DNA of 64,000 bases from Panulirus ornatus (GCF_036320965.1 NC_092250.1:13572100-13636099); one strand, 5' to 3'; numbered from the stretch's first letter, positions 13,077 through 27,340 are shown. Notes: generated by a model not told the origin, from the sequence alone. A program made the numbers and translations.

Positions 13077-13791
13077 GGTAATAAAAAGAGTGTGGTTGAG
13101 AGAGCAGAAGAGGGTGTTTTGAAATGGTTTGGTCGCATGGAGAGAATGAGTGAGGAAAGATTGACCAAGAGGATATATGCGTCAGAGGTGGAAGGAACGA
13201 GGAGAAGTGGGAGACCAAATTGGAGGTGGAAACATGGAGTGAAAAAGATTTTGAGTGATCGGGGCCTGAACATGCAGGAAGGTGAAAGGCATGCAAGGAA
13301 TAGAGTGAATTGGAACGATGTGGTATACCGGGGTCGACGTCCTGTCAATGGATTGAACCAGGGCGTGTGAAGCGTCTGGGGTAAACCATGGAAAGTTCTG
13401 TGGGACCTAGATGTGGAAAGGGAGCTATGGTTTCAGTGCATTATACATGACAGCTAGAGACTAAGTGTGCACGAATGTGGCCTTTGTTGTCTTTTCCTAG
13501 CGCTACCTCGCGCACATGCGGGGAGAGGGGCTGATTATTTCATGTGTGGCGGGGTGGCGATGGGAATGAGTAAAGGCAGACAGTATGAATTATGTACATG
13601 TGTATATATGTATATGTCTGTGTGCGTATATATATGTATGATTTGAGATGTATAGATATGTATATTTGCGTGTGTAGATGCGTATGTATATACATATGTA
13701 TGTGGGTGGGTTGGGCCAATCTTTCGTCTGTTTCCTTACGCTACCTCGCTAACGCCGGAGACAGCGACAGAGCAAAATATACATATAGATA

Positions 13792-13792
<1 letters not shown>
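13075..13792 (+). pseudogene. LINE 3' fragment: C-terminal codons plus long-form 3' UTR
   Basis: Codons from about 13086 encode the LINE C-terminus (VERAEEGVLKWFGRMERM, RRSGRPNWRW) without a break to a stop at 13368-13370. This includes the RRPVNGLNQGV extension that is lost in the 33.8 and 53.2 kb copies through a TGA. The 3' UTR (13371-13792) is the long form: it carries one tail-like GCTACCTCGC block at about 13500 and a second at the very end (GCTACCTCGCTAACGCCGGA). It is followed by (TA)n. Confidence 0.88.

Positions 13793-13793
<1 letters not shown>

Positions 13794-13863
<70 letters not shown>
13794..13863. repeat. (TA)n microsatellite at a LINE 3' end
   Basis: About 70 bases of TA directly downstream of a LINE tail. 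Confidence 0.98.
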
Positions 13864-13866
<3 letters not shown>

Positions 13867-14923
13867 CGTGTGTGTGTCATGGATTACACAGGTCTCGGGG
13901 CTGGACAACGTGCGGACAGCTTACTTAGAAGGGCGGCGTTCGAAACAATGTCTGTAGAATAAGGAGGGAGAATCAACGTCACACTGTGGATGAAATGGGT
14001 TGACTAGATACAGGTCATGATGTCGTGGGAGGATTTAGGATTTCATTCAGGCGAAGAGAAAGATGGTTGAAGAGCCACACCAGATGTGAAAGTGGTGCTT
14101 CATGGTGGAATGAATCAAGTCCCTCTACATATGAAATAGAAGCTGTCAGAAAAGCAAAATTTTGTGGATTCTGCGTAGTACCCGTAGCATTTGAGAGTAT
14201 CATGACTTTCTCAATAACTATGACCTGATACATTGCAAAAGACTGATTTTTCACTTCCTCTAAAATTCGTAAATACTTTCCCTTGTCTTTTATTTTTCCG
14301 TCTCGCACTTCTCTCCATACTTCATTAAAGGCCCTGCCTTAATGTGACTTCAGCCTTCAACATACAAAAAAAATGATATTGAGGTGTCCACACTATGAAA
14401 TCTTGCCATACTGCGTAGGTCTGCATTAGGAGAGGAGGTATGTTCAGTTCGAGAAAAAGTAGAGAGGACGCGAGGTATGTGAAATGGAATCATCGGTGTG
14501 GCAATGAACAGGGTTTGGCTGAGGGCAAAGAAGTGCACCTCCAGTCACAAAGTCTCCGTCATTAGAACCTATCTACCTGGTCAGCGACTGGTCCAATGCT
14601 GGTTCCAGTGAAAATGAGTTGTAAATGCTATTGAATATTAATGTTCTCTGTACACGAAGTAGTTGGCTACGTTTAGACTGGAGGAAATGTTCTACCTTTT
14701 CTTTTTTTTCTGTAAAAGGTTGTCATGATTTGCATTCATTTGGCATCTGCGTGTGGGGGTAGATAATGTTCATGTCCTTTACGAAGCTGTTGTTTCGTCC
14801 GCTTTGTGTGATGACCAGTTCCAATTGTGTTTTGACTTCCCCTTGTTTTGAATTCCTTTCTCAGGTTTCTTGGCTTCATTAACTGAGATCATACCAGTGC
14901 ATATTACGTATATGTTATCATTC

Positions 14924-14924
<1 letters not shown>
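13864..14924. other. Unassigned sequence
   Basis: No repeat family and no coding motif seen. Open frames of 60-100 codons on both strands overlap one another and look random. Confidence 0.45.
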
Positions 14925-14971
<47 letters not shown>

Positions 14972-14987
14972 GTTATTATTATTATAA
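14925..14987. repeat. (ATT)n microsatellite
   Basis: About 60 bases of ATT trinucleotide with one G interruption. Confidence 0.95.
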
Positions 14988-14989
14988 TA

Positions 14990-15075
14990 CTAAATCACCG
15001 TTTCCCTTGTTAGCGAGGTAGCGCCAGGAAATAGACGTAGAAAGACCCATCCACTCGCATACAAACACATATTGC
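14990..15075 (-). mobile_element. LINE 3' tail relic
   Basis: Contains TTAGCGAGGTAGCGCCAGGA followed by AATAGACG...CCCATCCACT, the complement of the LINE tail and distal UTR, diverged from the better copies. Confidence 0.55.
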
Positions 15076-15116
15076 GGTAGGTCATATTGGTGCTCGTATT
15101 CTAATGTTTGCTGAGA

Positions 15117-15314
<198 letters not shown>

Positions 15315-15430
15315 TATACAACATGTTTGATGGTCTTTATTCCCGCCCCACAAGAAACACCATCGCCACCACCCGCGTCAGCGAGTTAGCGCCAGGAAAC
15401 GTAGGAAGAAAGGCTACATCCGCTCACATC

Positions 15431-15432
<2 letters not shown>
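15315..15432 (-). mobile_element. LINE 3' UTR relic
   Basis: GTCTTTATTCCCGCC...CATCGCCACCACCC, then CGCGTCAGCGAGTTAGCGCC, match the complement of the long-form LINE 3' UTR around its first tail-like block. Confidence 0.5.

Positions 15433-15433
<1 letters not shown>

Positions 15434-15520
<87 letters not shown>
15434..15520. repeat. (CT)n then (TA)n
   Basis: About 52 bases of CT followed by about 34 bases of TA. Confidence 0.97.
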
Positions 15521-15523
<3 letters not shown>

Positions 15524-15759
15524 CCCTGGGGATAGGGGAGCAAGAATACTTCCCACGTATTCCCTGCGTGTCGTAGAAGGCGACTAAAAGGGGAGGGAGC
15601 GGGGGGCTGGAAATCCTCCCCTCTCGTTTTTTTTTTTTAATTTTCCAAAAGAAGGAACAGAGAATTGGGCCGGGTGAGGGTAGTCCCTCAGAGGCTCAGT
15701 CCTCTGTTCTTAACGCTACCTCGCTGATGCGGGAAATGGCGAATAGTTTGAAAGAAAAG

Positions 15760-15763
<4 letters not shown>
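15521..15763 (+). mobile_element. Family A short retroelement, copy 4 (complete)
   Basis: Complete copy in plus orientation. The 5' end CCTGGGGATAGGGGAGCAAG is at 15525, then CGTAGAAGGCGACTAAAAGG, the CCTCCCCTCTCG block and T run, CCAAAAGAAGGAACAGAG, and the tail GCTACCTCGCTGATGCGGGA with GGCGAATAGTTTGAAAG before (TA)n. Confidence 0.88.

Positions 15764-15809
<46 letters not shown>
15764..15809. repeat. (TA)n microsatellite
   Basis: About 45 bases of TA at the 3' end of family A copy 4. Confidence 0.97.
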
Positions 15810-15811
<2 letters not shown>

Positions 15812-15813
<2 letters not shown>

Positions 15814-15985
15814 GCCTTATCCTGAGCCAGGTATCCATTTCGGCGACCAGCCCCTAAGTGTGGATGAACAGCTGGGTTGACTGCGGACCGACTACCGCAC
15901 CCAGGATTCGAACCAGTCCATTCGACCTTGGGCGGGTCGTGAATGCGTCGCGGTCAGGAACGTTAACCAAAACAGACCACAGATT
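15812..15985 (-). mobile_element. tRNA-derived SINE
   Basis: On the minus strand: GGTTAACGTTCCTGACCGCG head, a B-box-like GGTTCGAATCCTGGG, then GTCAACCCAGCTGTTCATCC, and ending with TGGCTCAGGATAAGG before (TA)n. The same body words occur at 20735, 33165 and 45795, defining a family. Confidence 0.75.
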
Positions 15986-16399
15986 ATTAACCCATCTCTG
16001 GTTAATCTTTTCAGCCGATTGAATTTATCATTATTTATCATTATTTATTTGAAAGTATTAACAGCTGGATTATGCAGATGCCATGTCCAGTATTCCACAT
16101 CAATTTAATTGTCAAATTAATCACTCACCCTTTGGCGAGTCATGTTTACAGTGGTATTTTCCCAGTGGTGATATGACCACTGTGCTAAATCAACGTAGTT
16201 GTCTGCTTAATGAACACTTCATCTTTAGTTCTTCTCTTCTCTTACGAACTTGTGTGGCTTTCTTGTTTTATCTTTCGTACTTATGACCGTCCTCACTTCT
16301 CTTTAAGTATAATGACTTGGTTGTGCACTTAAGTGACTTTGCCGTGTGGTTTAGTTGACGTGGTGTCTGTATCTTTATCATCTTGTTTGTCTTTTACAC
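15986..16399. other. Unassigned AT-rich sequence
   Basis: No feature supported. The TTAT/TTTATCATTATTTAT words are low-complexity. Confidence 0.4.
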
Positions 16400-16895
16400 T
16401 TACGAAGTTGTTTAGTTTCTTGTTTATAACGCTCACTTATGAACCTACGTTGTTCGCTTAAGAAACATTTTATTTTTTTGTTCTATATGGTTCTCTTATG
16501 AACTTCCTTATGTTGCTTCCTTATGACTTTGTATAGCTTTTTCTTTACATTGCTCGCTTATGAAGTTATTTTGCTCCCTTATGAATTTGTATTGTTTCTT
16601 GTTATTTTCCTCTTTTATGAACTTGTTTACGTTCCTCCCTTATGAAGTTTCGTTTCTTCTTTATATTGTTGACTTTTGAACTTAGCTTGCTTCCCTACGA
16701 ACTTTTTTAGTTTCTTGTTTATCTCGCTCCCTTATGAACTCATCAGTATTGCTCCTACAGGAACTTGATTAGTTTCTTGTTTATATTGTTTCTTTATGAA
16801 CTTATTCATATTCTTCCCTTATGAACTTGTGTAGCTTCTTGTTTGTATTGCTCCTAGTGAACCTTATGAACTTGCTTACATAGCTCCTTTAGGAA
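16400..16895. repeat. Degenerate tandem array, CTTATGAACTTG words
   Basis: About ten loose units in which TTATGAACTTGTTTA and TTTCTTGTTTATATTG alternate at 40-60 base spacing. Too diverged for an exact period. Confidence 0.65.
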
Positions 16896-17092
16896 CTTGT
16901 TTACATAACTTCCTTGGTTTGCTCGGTTTGAATTTCTTCAACTCTGCACCAGACCAACTTTGGAATCTTTCTAGGTCCCCTTGCATGTTGATGCAGTTTC
17001 CCCCCCTGGGCTTTTCGCTTCCCTGATGACATTTTGTATCATCTGCAAAGATATCCCAGGTTGCAGTACATTCCTTGAAGCAGGTCATTCAC
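16876..17092 (-). pseudogene. Jockey-like non-LTR reverse transcriptase fragment
   Basis: The 70-codon minus-strand frame contains the RT catalytic signature FADDTK followed about 20 residues later by MQGDLERFQSWSG. That layout (FADDTK...LQxDLxxLxxWS) is typical of Jockey/CR1-group non-LTR RTs and differs from the RTE-like LINE in this window, which has FADDTALVAD. Only this RT segment is left. A second, more damaged copy of the LQGDLNQF part is at about 63120-63200. Confidence 0.55.
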
Positions 17093-17105
17093 ATAGATCA
17101 AGCGA

Positions 17106-17107
17106 TG

Positions 17108-17163
<56 letters not shown>

Positions 17164-17248
17164 ATTTGTTATTTGTATTTGTGTGTTACGAGGGGAGAGT
17201 TAAGCATGCGAATTACTCCGTTTCATGTCCTTGTTTATATGACCTTGT

Positions 17249-17320
<72 letters not shown>

Positions 17321-17338
17321 TGTGTGTGTGTGTGTGTT
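17106..17338. repeat. Two (GT)n tracts
   Basis: GT runs at 17106-17161 and 17256-17338 (with GGT interruptions) around a 95-base spacer. The CVCVCV open frames are artefacts. Confidence 0.96.
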
Positions 17339-18589
17339 ATACTAAGTTTAGAAATAGTATCCATGAATTAGAAAGGTATCCATCAAACAATACTAGATTG
17401 TTAAATAAAAAAAAGTATAAGGTAATTCCCCTAACCCTAATGTAATTTTCAGCGTACATGTGTGTCTCTGTTAATGGATTTGATGCCTATCAAAAGCTTA
17501 AAAGTCGTCAGGGCTAGAATCTGTAACATAACGTCAGAGATACAAAATACAGAAATCGTCCCTGCATAATTTGTGCTTCGAACTGTTAAACGAAGCAGCG
17601 AGTCGAACACGAAGTGATACGTACGTTTCATTTATAAGCCTTTGCCTCTCTTTCCCCTGTAAGGTAATATCATCTCCTTCATAATATCGCAATGTTCACA
17701 ATCCGTAATGTAGGATCGATTGAAGTACATGAGTAATTGACATTCATCTCTCTCTTTCAAGATTTCGTGTTTCGAGACTGTGTAATGTGAATCTCTTTTT
17801 TTTTTTTTTGCGATTTCCCTCGCGTGCGAGTGAGTGAACGTTGAGTAAATACCATTAGCCGGTGACAGGAAGAAATTTATTCATCCTGTTACTCAGAGAC
17901 GCAAAGAATAACCGCTTCCCAATATTGACTTACCGTATGATTTACGATGTTCGTAAAGGAACTGTTGGGGGAAAAGAAGCACGAGGCTTCGAGCCTTTCG
18001 GAACGAGTGGGAGTGGAGAGTAAGTGCTCACAGACATGCTCAACCACATATACCAAGCAGATGTCTTTGATCGTGTGAACTGCTGGCTGGCTGCATCATC
18101 CATCACCATGGTGATCAATACGATGATGGTCATGATATTGTGGGAACATCATCACAAACATGAAACATTAGCTAGTGATTGTGCGTGTATGTCTCCCTTT
18201 CCAAACACATCTTCGCTGTTACAACACCCTGGATACACTGATGTTCACTTTCACCTGTATACGTACTTCACTCTCTCTATAATTGCATCTTCACCGTCAA
18301 GAAACTAAGACAAACTTCACCCTAAACAAACTTCATCCTTGTTGACGAACTCATCTTCTCTACTCAGACACCATTCATAGCTGACCGGCCAAAGGATAGC
18401 GATAGAATGCTGATTGTTAGAAGGAGAAAGAGGATAGGAAGATAACTGATAATGGTATTGTGTCCTTCCTACGTAGAGGGACAAGTTGATAATACTAATA
18501 ATGATAATGATAACAAATGATAATAACGATCGTCTCGCTCTACACTTCATTGTCTGTCATGGTTCACTCCAGGACGCAGCTGTCGTGGT
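17339..18589. other. Unassigned sequence
   Basis: No gene or repeat family recognised. A 12-base T run near 17800 and a short CTAACCCTAA at about 17430 are the only simple motifs. Confidence 0.45.
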
Positions 18590-18739
18590 TCCCAGCGCGC
18601 AGACATATAACCTCGCCAGCTACTTCGTTCGTCATGCATGGCAACACGTCACTTCACACGACTCGTTCTTCGTTGCTCTAGATTTTCCTTCGTCGGGCGG
18701 TGAGCGATGGCAATGCCCTTCGGCTGAATCTCGTCCCAA

Positions 18740-18744
<5 letters not shown>
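18590..18744 (+). repeat. Interspersed family F, copy 1
   Basis: Shares the block CACACGACTCGTTCTTCGT followed by CTCTAGA(T/C)TTTCC with 28115, and in complement with 49150. At the right it runs straight into a (CT)n tract, as the 49050 copy does in its orientation, so the (CT)n may be its tail. No coding potential. Confidence 0.55.

Positions 18745-18822
<78 letters not shown>
18745..18822. repeat. (CT)n microsatellite
   Basis: About 78 bases of pure CT; the minus-strand Arg/Glu frames across it are artefacts. Confidence 0.98.
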
Positions 18823-18827
<5 letters not shown>

Positions 18828-19524
18828 AGAAAGAAACGCACTTGAACGGTCGAATGAGAGAAACTCACGCACCATAACACTTCGATATAAACCGGCTGAG
18901 TTCGATCTATCAGTTCCACCTGCCACATAGGCGAAGGCCATTGGCCCCAGATGAACACACTCAGAACTGTTTTTTTTACGTAATTTAACTCCAACTGCCC
19001 AATTTCAAGTTTGTTTGGTGTGAAAGTGTACTTGGAAGTACATGGGAAGGACAGATAACATGAGACCTAATGGTCCATAGCTAAGATATCTTATGTTCGT
19101 GGACTACATATAGTGGTAGAAACAACAGAGCAAAGTAAAGGGCACCTACGTACGTCTCCCCACCTCTCCCTCTGGCTCAACTGCGAGTATTTCCAAGTAA
19201 TATCGTTTTCTACCCAAAGTCTTCCCATGTCCTCTGTTAAAAACTCTCGGGGATTTAAGACGATTTATTCATGGAGACATGTCAGGCATAACTGGGAAAT
19301 TTATAATCCCTCGAGGGCTATGGAATTAGATTAATTCCCAAGAGTTTTGTCAAGAAGATGTCTCGTAAAAAGTACGCGAAGAGAAGAAGACTTAAGCTTT
19401 GGAGAGGCTGAAGTGGAGTTGGGGAATAATTGCAACCTTTCTCACTCATCAGCAACTTGGGTCTTTTTTCTTAAATATTTTATTTTTTCCTTAGGATTTT
19501 TCATTTATTTTTTGCCCCTTAGGT
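18823..19524. other. Unassigned sequence
   Basis: No feature supported. Confidence 0.45.
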
Positions 19525-20195
19525 ATATTACCCATGGTAGCGTATCTTCCACTAAGATAACACCTCATGGTGGTCCCATGAGTAGCTTATGTGTCACTAA
19601 GATAACACCGACCATGATCATCCCATGGTAGCTTATCTGCCACTAAGATAACACCTCATGGTCCCAAGGTGGCTTATCTGCCACTAAGATAACACCTCAT
19701 GGTCCCATGGTGGCTTATCTGCCACTAAGATAACACCTCATGATCCCATGGTGGCTTATCTGCCACTAAGATAACACATCATGATCCCATGGTGACTTAT
19801 CTGCCACTAAGATAACACCTCATGATCCCATGGTGGCTTATCTGCCACTAAGATAACACCTCGTGATTCCATGGTGGCTTATCTGCCACTAAGATAACAC
19901 ATCATGATCCCATGGCGGCTTATCTGCCACTAAGATAACACATCATGATCCCATGGTGGCTTATCTGCCACTAAGATAACACCTCATGATCCCATGATGG
20001 CTTATCTGCCACTAAGATAACACATCATGATCCCATGTTGGCTTATCTGCCACTAAGATAACACCTCATGATCCCATGATGGCTTATCTGCCACTAAGAT
20101 AACACCTCATGATTCCATGGTCTCTTATCTACCAATAAGATAACCCATCATGATCCCATGGTCTCTTATCTACCACAAAGATAACACCTCGTGGT
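19525..20195. repeat. 41-bp satellite array with paired GATA-type motifs
   Basis: About 16 units of 41 bp, highly similar in 19630-20110 and degenerate at both ends. Each unit contains TTATCTGCCACTAAGATAAC, in which TTATCT and AGATAA form a 6-base inverted pair. AGATAA fits the WGATAR site of GATA zinc-finger factors (established), so the array offers roughly 30 such sites in alternating orientation. Whether any factor binds is unknown. Confidence 0.93.
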
Positions 20196-20392
20196 CCCTA
20201 AGATAACGTAGGACGATACTAGAGCCTGAGTTGCTCCTACATAGATAGCCAAGTGACCTGTGATGATGTGGATGACCTAGGAGTGAAATGTGACCGATTC
20301 GTTCCTCTCAAAATGAACAGAAGTCAACAGGACCTTCAATGCCCTGGAGAACATGAGCTGGGGTACAGTAAAGTGGTGCACTAGAGTTTTCT

Positions 20393-20515
20393 GATTACAT
20401 TATCTGATTATTTTTCTCTGATTACTTTCTCATTACTTTTTCTTGATTACTTTTTGATTACTTTCTCTTGATTTTTTTTTCTCTGATTACTTTCCCTGAT
20501 TTCTTTTTGATTACA
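20393..20515. repeat. Short degenerate array of TGATTACTTTT words
   Basis: About nine occurrences of GATTACTTT(T/C)/GATTT with 10-17 base spacing. Confidence 0.7.
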
Positions 20516-20607
20516 ATTTGTGCGTTTCGGGGGTAGGAGTTTTACACTCTTGTTCCTACGTCTCTCTTATACTTGTGTATGAACCATATCTTTACTGATA
20601 AGTACAC

Positions 20608-20612
20608 ACACA

Positions 20613-20650
<38 letters not shown>
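20608..20650. repeat. (CA)n microsatellite
   Basis: About 42 bases of CA with one GTA interruption. Confidence 0.95.
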
Positions 20651-20651
<1 letters not shown>

Positions 20652-20734
20652 GCTATCATTGTGTATTTTCAGCCGAATGGCTGCTTAGATTTGATAAATC
20701 CTTCATTACTATTATCATTATCATTATTATATTC

Positions 20735-20870
20735 ACATCAGCTTGAGCCAGGTACCCATTTATCAGCCAGCCCAGACGGGAGGATGAACAGCTAGGATTA
20801 GCTGTAGGCTCACTGCCCCCGCCCAGAATTCGAACCCGGCAGGGCCATGTATAGAGGCAATTCCTTCAAT
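20735..20870 (-). mobile_element. tRNA-derived SINE
   Basis: Minus strand shows the B box GGGTTCGAATTCTGGGC, the CTAGCTGTTCATCCTCCCGT body block and the GGTACCTGGCTCAAGC end, like the copy at 15812. The A-box side is eroded. Confidence 0.7.
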
Positions 20871-20974
20871 ATTCCTCACTTGTCCTCATCTCTAGGAGTA
20901 AAAAATATCTAGAAGAGACCTACAAGAATTAAGAAAAAGAAGCTAAACTGAGTTTTTCTCGACACAAATGCATA

Positions 20975-21229
20975 ATGCTTGTATTACCGAGAACAGAGTT
21001 TCCTCCTGGTAAATTCGGAGCTGCACCTCTCTCTCTCTCGGGTTTGGAACAAGTTCAGAGAAGACCAACAAAGCGAGTAGACCTCTCTGACGAGACGAAG
21101 TTAGCGGCGGCTCGGAGTTTGAGACAGGTTTTCCAAACTTGCTTCCCCTCGTGGAAAATTGATTCAGGAATGAATCCTGCCCGCAGTTATTCTCTTAATA
21201 TAATTAGGTTTAGTTATTCACTGGTGTAG
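20975..21229 (+). pseudogene. Possible 3' end of a Jockey-like RT ORF
   Basis: The frame contains LEQVQRRPTKRV, which resembles the LExVQRRxTKxx segment that follows the RT in many Jockey-type LINEs (family knowledge), then a LAAARSLRQ stretch. There is no upstream RT. Could be chance. Confidence 0.3.
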
Positions 21230-21371
21230 TCAGCATCAAAACGACGGATGTGTTTGATGCTTCACTAAAACACTGGTTGTCAGGGTTAGGGATTGTGGTA
21301 TGAGCTACAGAGGAAAGGCAGCGGACGTCTGTTATCATCGTCTGTTCTGCCCTTTAAAATCTTCGTGAGTA

Positions 21372-21382
<11 letters not shown>

Positions 21383-21442
<60 letters not shown>
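21383..21442. repeat. (GA)n microsatellite
   Basis: About 58 bases of GA preceded by a short GT run; short (GT)n tracts also lie at 21518-21540 and 21598-21617. Confidence 0.97.
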
Positions 21443-21446
<4 letters not shown>

Positions 21447-21688
21447 GAAAGAAAGGGAAAGCTGTCACCAATTTGTGTATATGTTAAGAAATATTTACAT
21501 TCGGAGGGGCCAAGGAATGTGTGTGTGTGTGTGTGTGTGGGATTACCATTTTTGTGTTAAGAGGAGAGAGAATTACACTCGTATTGCCTCATTATGACGT
21601 GTGTGTGTGTGTGTGTCTGTCCGTCTCTGCTCATTTGGAATGGTCGTTAAATGAGAGAAAAAATTGCTTAGTTTATGGCAGATATTTT

Positions 21689-21812
21689 AATTTGAACATC
21701 CTTTGGTTCAGTCTGTGGAGAGTGAACATCCTTTGGTTCAGTCTGTGGAGAGTGAACATCCTTTGGTTCAGTCTGTGGAGAGTGAACATCCTTTGGCTCA
21801 GTCTGTTGTGAA
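21689..21812. repeat. 30-bp minisatellite, four units
   Basis: GAACATCCTTTGGTTCAGTC plus TGTGGAGAGT repeated with a 30-base period. The first three units are almost identical and the fourth is diverged. Confidence 0.95.
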
Positions 21813-22959
21813 TGAACAAACTCTTCTCTCTCTCTCGCTCTTCCCGCCTGTCAAGATTTGGCCCATTGTAATCCTGTACACAGACAGCTTCCCACTGTGT
21901 ACGTTGTTGTTTTGTTTAAGCTGCTGGAATCCACTGATGATGTGTGTCACGTACGTTAAAGGTAGACTCTACTCCAGACATGACATTATAATGGCCACAA
22001 TTACCAGATGGCGAGTACTGCTGTTTATGGCATTTAGACTGGAAGAGCGCCTAGGCCAGTGTCTTCCTTCTTTTTTTTCCAGCACCCCATGGCGTGTTTT
22101 GTTGCGTCTTTCACATGCTCCATAGGGTGATGTAAGAGATCTGTTGATTGCATGTTGCTCTCAAAACTCCCGTAAAACTCATCCGTCTCTGTTGACTGTG
22201 AAATTTCTCGTGAATTCCAGATGTGTTAAGACCTAAGCTTTCTTAAGCCCAAAGCTTACCTGGGTTCCGTGTGAGTAAAGTGGTTGTTGGCCGTTCATAC
22301 CGCTCACTGTCACACAACCGAATGACCTAAGACCTTTACAGTTTACGGTCAATTCAGAGGTAAGAGCTCCAGATTCACTGGACTCTAGGTGTTCACGTTT
22401 CTCTCCCACCTCTTGTGACCTCTGCTGGCATAGGCTATGGGGTGAAATTTACTATCCTATTTGTTTGCCATGGTATACAAACCTTAATCTGTCGACATTG
22501 GCTTTAGTTTTAGTGAGAAATAGCTTGGTGTATTTTACACTTATCAAGACTGACTCTTTAAGTTAATTTCCCACTAAACTCGTAAAAGTTCTGGCTCTTC
22601 TCTTCGTACTTAATTCTAAGTAAAGCCACTTCTATTTAGGTATCCTTCCCTCTGAAGGCTTGCCTTTCATGAGAAACTGAGCGACAGAACGTCAGCAGAG
22701 TGAACAAAATGCCACAAAATCCCCTCATTTCCTTAACTTCCTGCGATGGGAACAGTCCTGAATGGCACTAGCCTTGGAGGTCAACATAACTGAGATTTGG
22801 TAAGTTTGAAGCCAAATGTCTGACATTTCAAGACGAAGTCTCCAGCTGCTCATGATGTTCATCCATGGTTTAAAACAGAAAGCCTGGATATACTCTATAT
22901 ACATCAGACGAGTCAGGAAATTACGTCCATGAAAAGCTGTTGGATTACAAGGCTATTTA
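21813..22959. other. Unassigned sequence
   Basis: No repeat family or gene recognised. Short overlapping frames only. Confidence 0.45.
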
Positions 22960-25560
<2,601 letters not shown>

Positions 25561-25789
25561 TGATACATAGAAACTCTGGTTTACTTTTTAAGCATTCAGT
25601 ACTGGGTTTGAACAGAATTTTCTTCTTCCTAAATTTTAAACTTCGAAAAAGTTCATCTGTTTGAAGTACAATTTGTCTATCAGAGAAATTTTCTATTCCC
25701 TATAGAGTGGGAATTTTACCCGTTACCGACATGAAACAAATCAATTCTGTTTGTTCATCTTTATATACGTTTGTTTTATATATATTTAT

Positions 25790-25990
25790 AATCAATCCTG
25801 GACCAGTATCTGTGAGAGAGTCCTGGTGTTACCCAGGCCCTTTCTAAAGGCTGCGCTACGTGCAAGTTGCAGGGAAAACGTAGTCTCCTTAGGAGTATAA
25901 AGTTCTTTGACGAGACTTGTATCCTCGGTGATACACACCCACCAAAGGTGACTTTTCACTCGCGCTGTAACCTCTTAAAGTCAGAGCCCG
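25790..25990 (+). repeat. Interspersed family G, copy 1
   Basis: Aligns over about 190 bases, same strand, with 47381-47577. Shared words include CTGGACCA, GAGTCCTG, TTACCCAGG, CCTTTCT, GCAGGGAAA, GTGATAC and AAAGGTGACTTTTCAC, followed by AACCTCT. No coding signal. It is flanked left by a short TATATATTTATA. Class of element unknown. Confidence 0.6.
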
Positions 25991-26270
25991 GTAGCACCTT
26001 ACCTTTTTATTTTGTTAGCCGTTTAGTCCAAAATATCACAGCCTATAACATATATCAACTTTCCATTAAAAGAACACTTGCCGATACTTAACACAGCAGT
26101 GTGTCAACGTAATGTGCGCGTTTTCTTCCAACATACCTCGTCGCCATTTCAGCCAGCCATCACCTCAATAAACCACCTCTGTCCCTAATGCAACTCCCTC
26201 CTACCTTTCGTAACTCAGCTGGCATCATTAGGAGCTTTCAGCGGCTGCAGTGGTATATATATATATATAT

Positions 26271-26480
26271 TTTGCTTTGTCGCTGTCTCCCGCGTTTGCG
26301 AGGTAGCGCAAGGAAACAGACGAAAGAAATGGCCCAACCCACCCCCATACACATGTATATACATACGTCCACACAAGCAAATATACATACCTACACAAGC
26401 TTTCCATGGTTTACCCCAGACGCTTCACATGCCCTGATTCAACCCACTGACAGCACGTCAACCCCGGTATACCACATCGA
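26271..26480 (-). mobile_element. LINE 3' end fragment, short-UTR form
   Basis: From the tail (TTTGTCGCTGTCTCCCGCGT, plus reading) to CCCGGTATACCACATCGA, ending in (TA)n on both sides. The UTR jumps from TACACAAGC straight to TTTCCATGGTTTACCCC, the same internal deletion as in the 33.8 and 53.2 kb copies, so all three share a short-UTR ancestor. Confidence 0.85.
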
Positions 26481-26741
26481 TATATATATATATATATATA
26501 TTCAGACACCCTTCCTACCTCCCCAAAATTCAGGATCGTTCGTTGAACGCGGCCAGGTGTCCAGGGAAAGTTTGTCCCGTCCACAACGACGCTTAATTTC
26601 CTGAGTTTACAAGCTATGTTCCACCGATTACACCACCCCATATTATGACTCCTCCCTGCCTCGACATAGAGGGAGTTACGGGCAAGTTCTTAACTAGATC
26701 TGACGACATGAATGGTCGTTATTGTCAAGGTGATTACACTC

Positions 26742-26998
26742 GTTCTTCTTCCTCTTCTTCTTCCTCTTCCTCTTCTTCTTCCTCTTCCTCTTCTTATTAT
26801 CATTGGTATTATTGTTGTTGTTACTGTTGTTCTTTCTCATTATTATTAGTATTTATTATTATTTATATTATTATTATTATTTATTATTAGTATTAGTATT
26901 AGTATAATTAATATTATTATCGTTATTATTATTATTATAAATTATTATTTATTGTCTTATTATTATTAGTATTATTATTATTATCATTATTCTTTATA

Positions 26999-27042
<44 letters not shown>
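26742..27042. repeat. (TTC)n and (TTA)n trinucleotide tracts
   Basis: TTC/CTC repeats at 26742-26797 followed by imperfect TTA/ATT repeats to 27042. The poly-serine frame is a translation of the first tract. Confidence 0.92.
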
Positions 27043-27340
27043 TACACAACCTTTCACGGGACTTCTGTAGCCTCGAGGCTGAACCCAGTTCGGGAACACC
27101 TCCTTTGGATTGAGCAGCTTCTCCATGATGTTGCACTCCTCTTCCTCCATTGACGATGGTACAGTCTCGGCCGAAGTGGAGTCCAGTCCAGAAATAAGAT
27201 TACTTCTATATCCTCAACGAGCATTTCCTCCGCTCCATCCTAAATCACGCCTCACCTCTTCCTGATCAACGTACCGTTATCACACTGGCTTTCGTGAATC
27301 CTTTGCTCCTCTCTGGACAAGACGTAATTCTGTGTTGTAG

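Noticed and set aside
17425..17440. Telomere-like CTAACCCTAA
   Set aside because: Only about two partial units; not a telomeric array.
19525..20195. CRISPR array or similar spaced repeats
   Set aside because: Units are contiguous 41-bp tandem copies without unique spacers, in a eukaryotic context.
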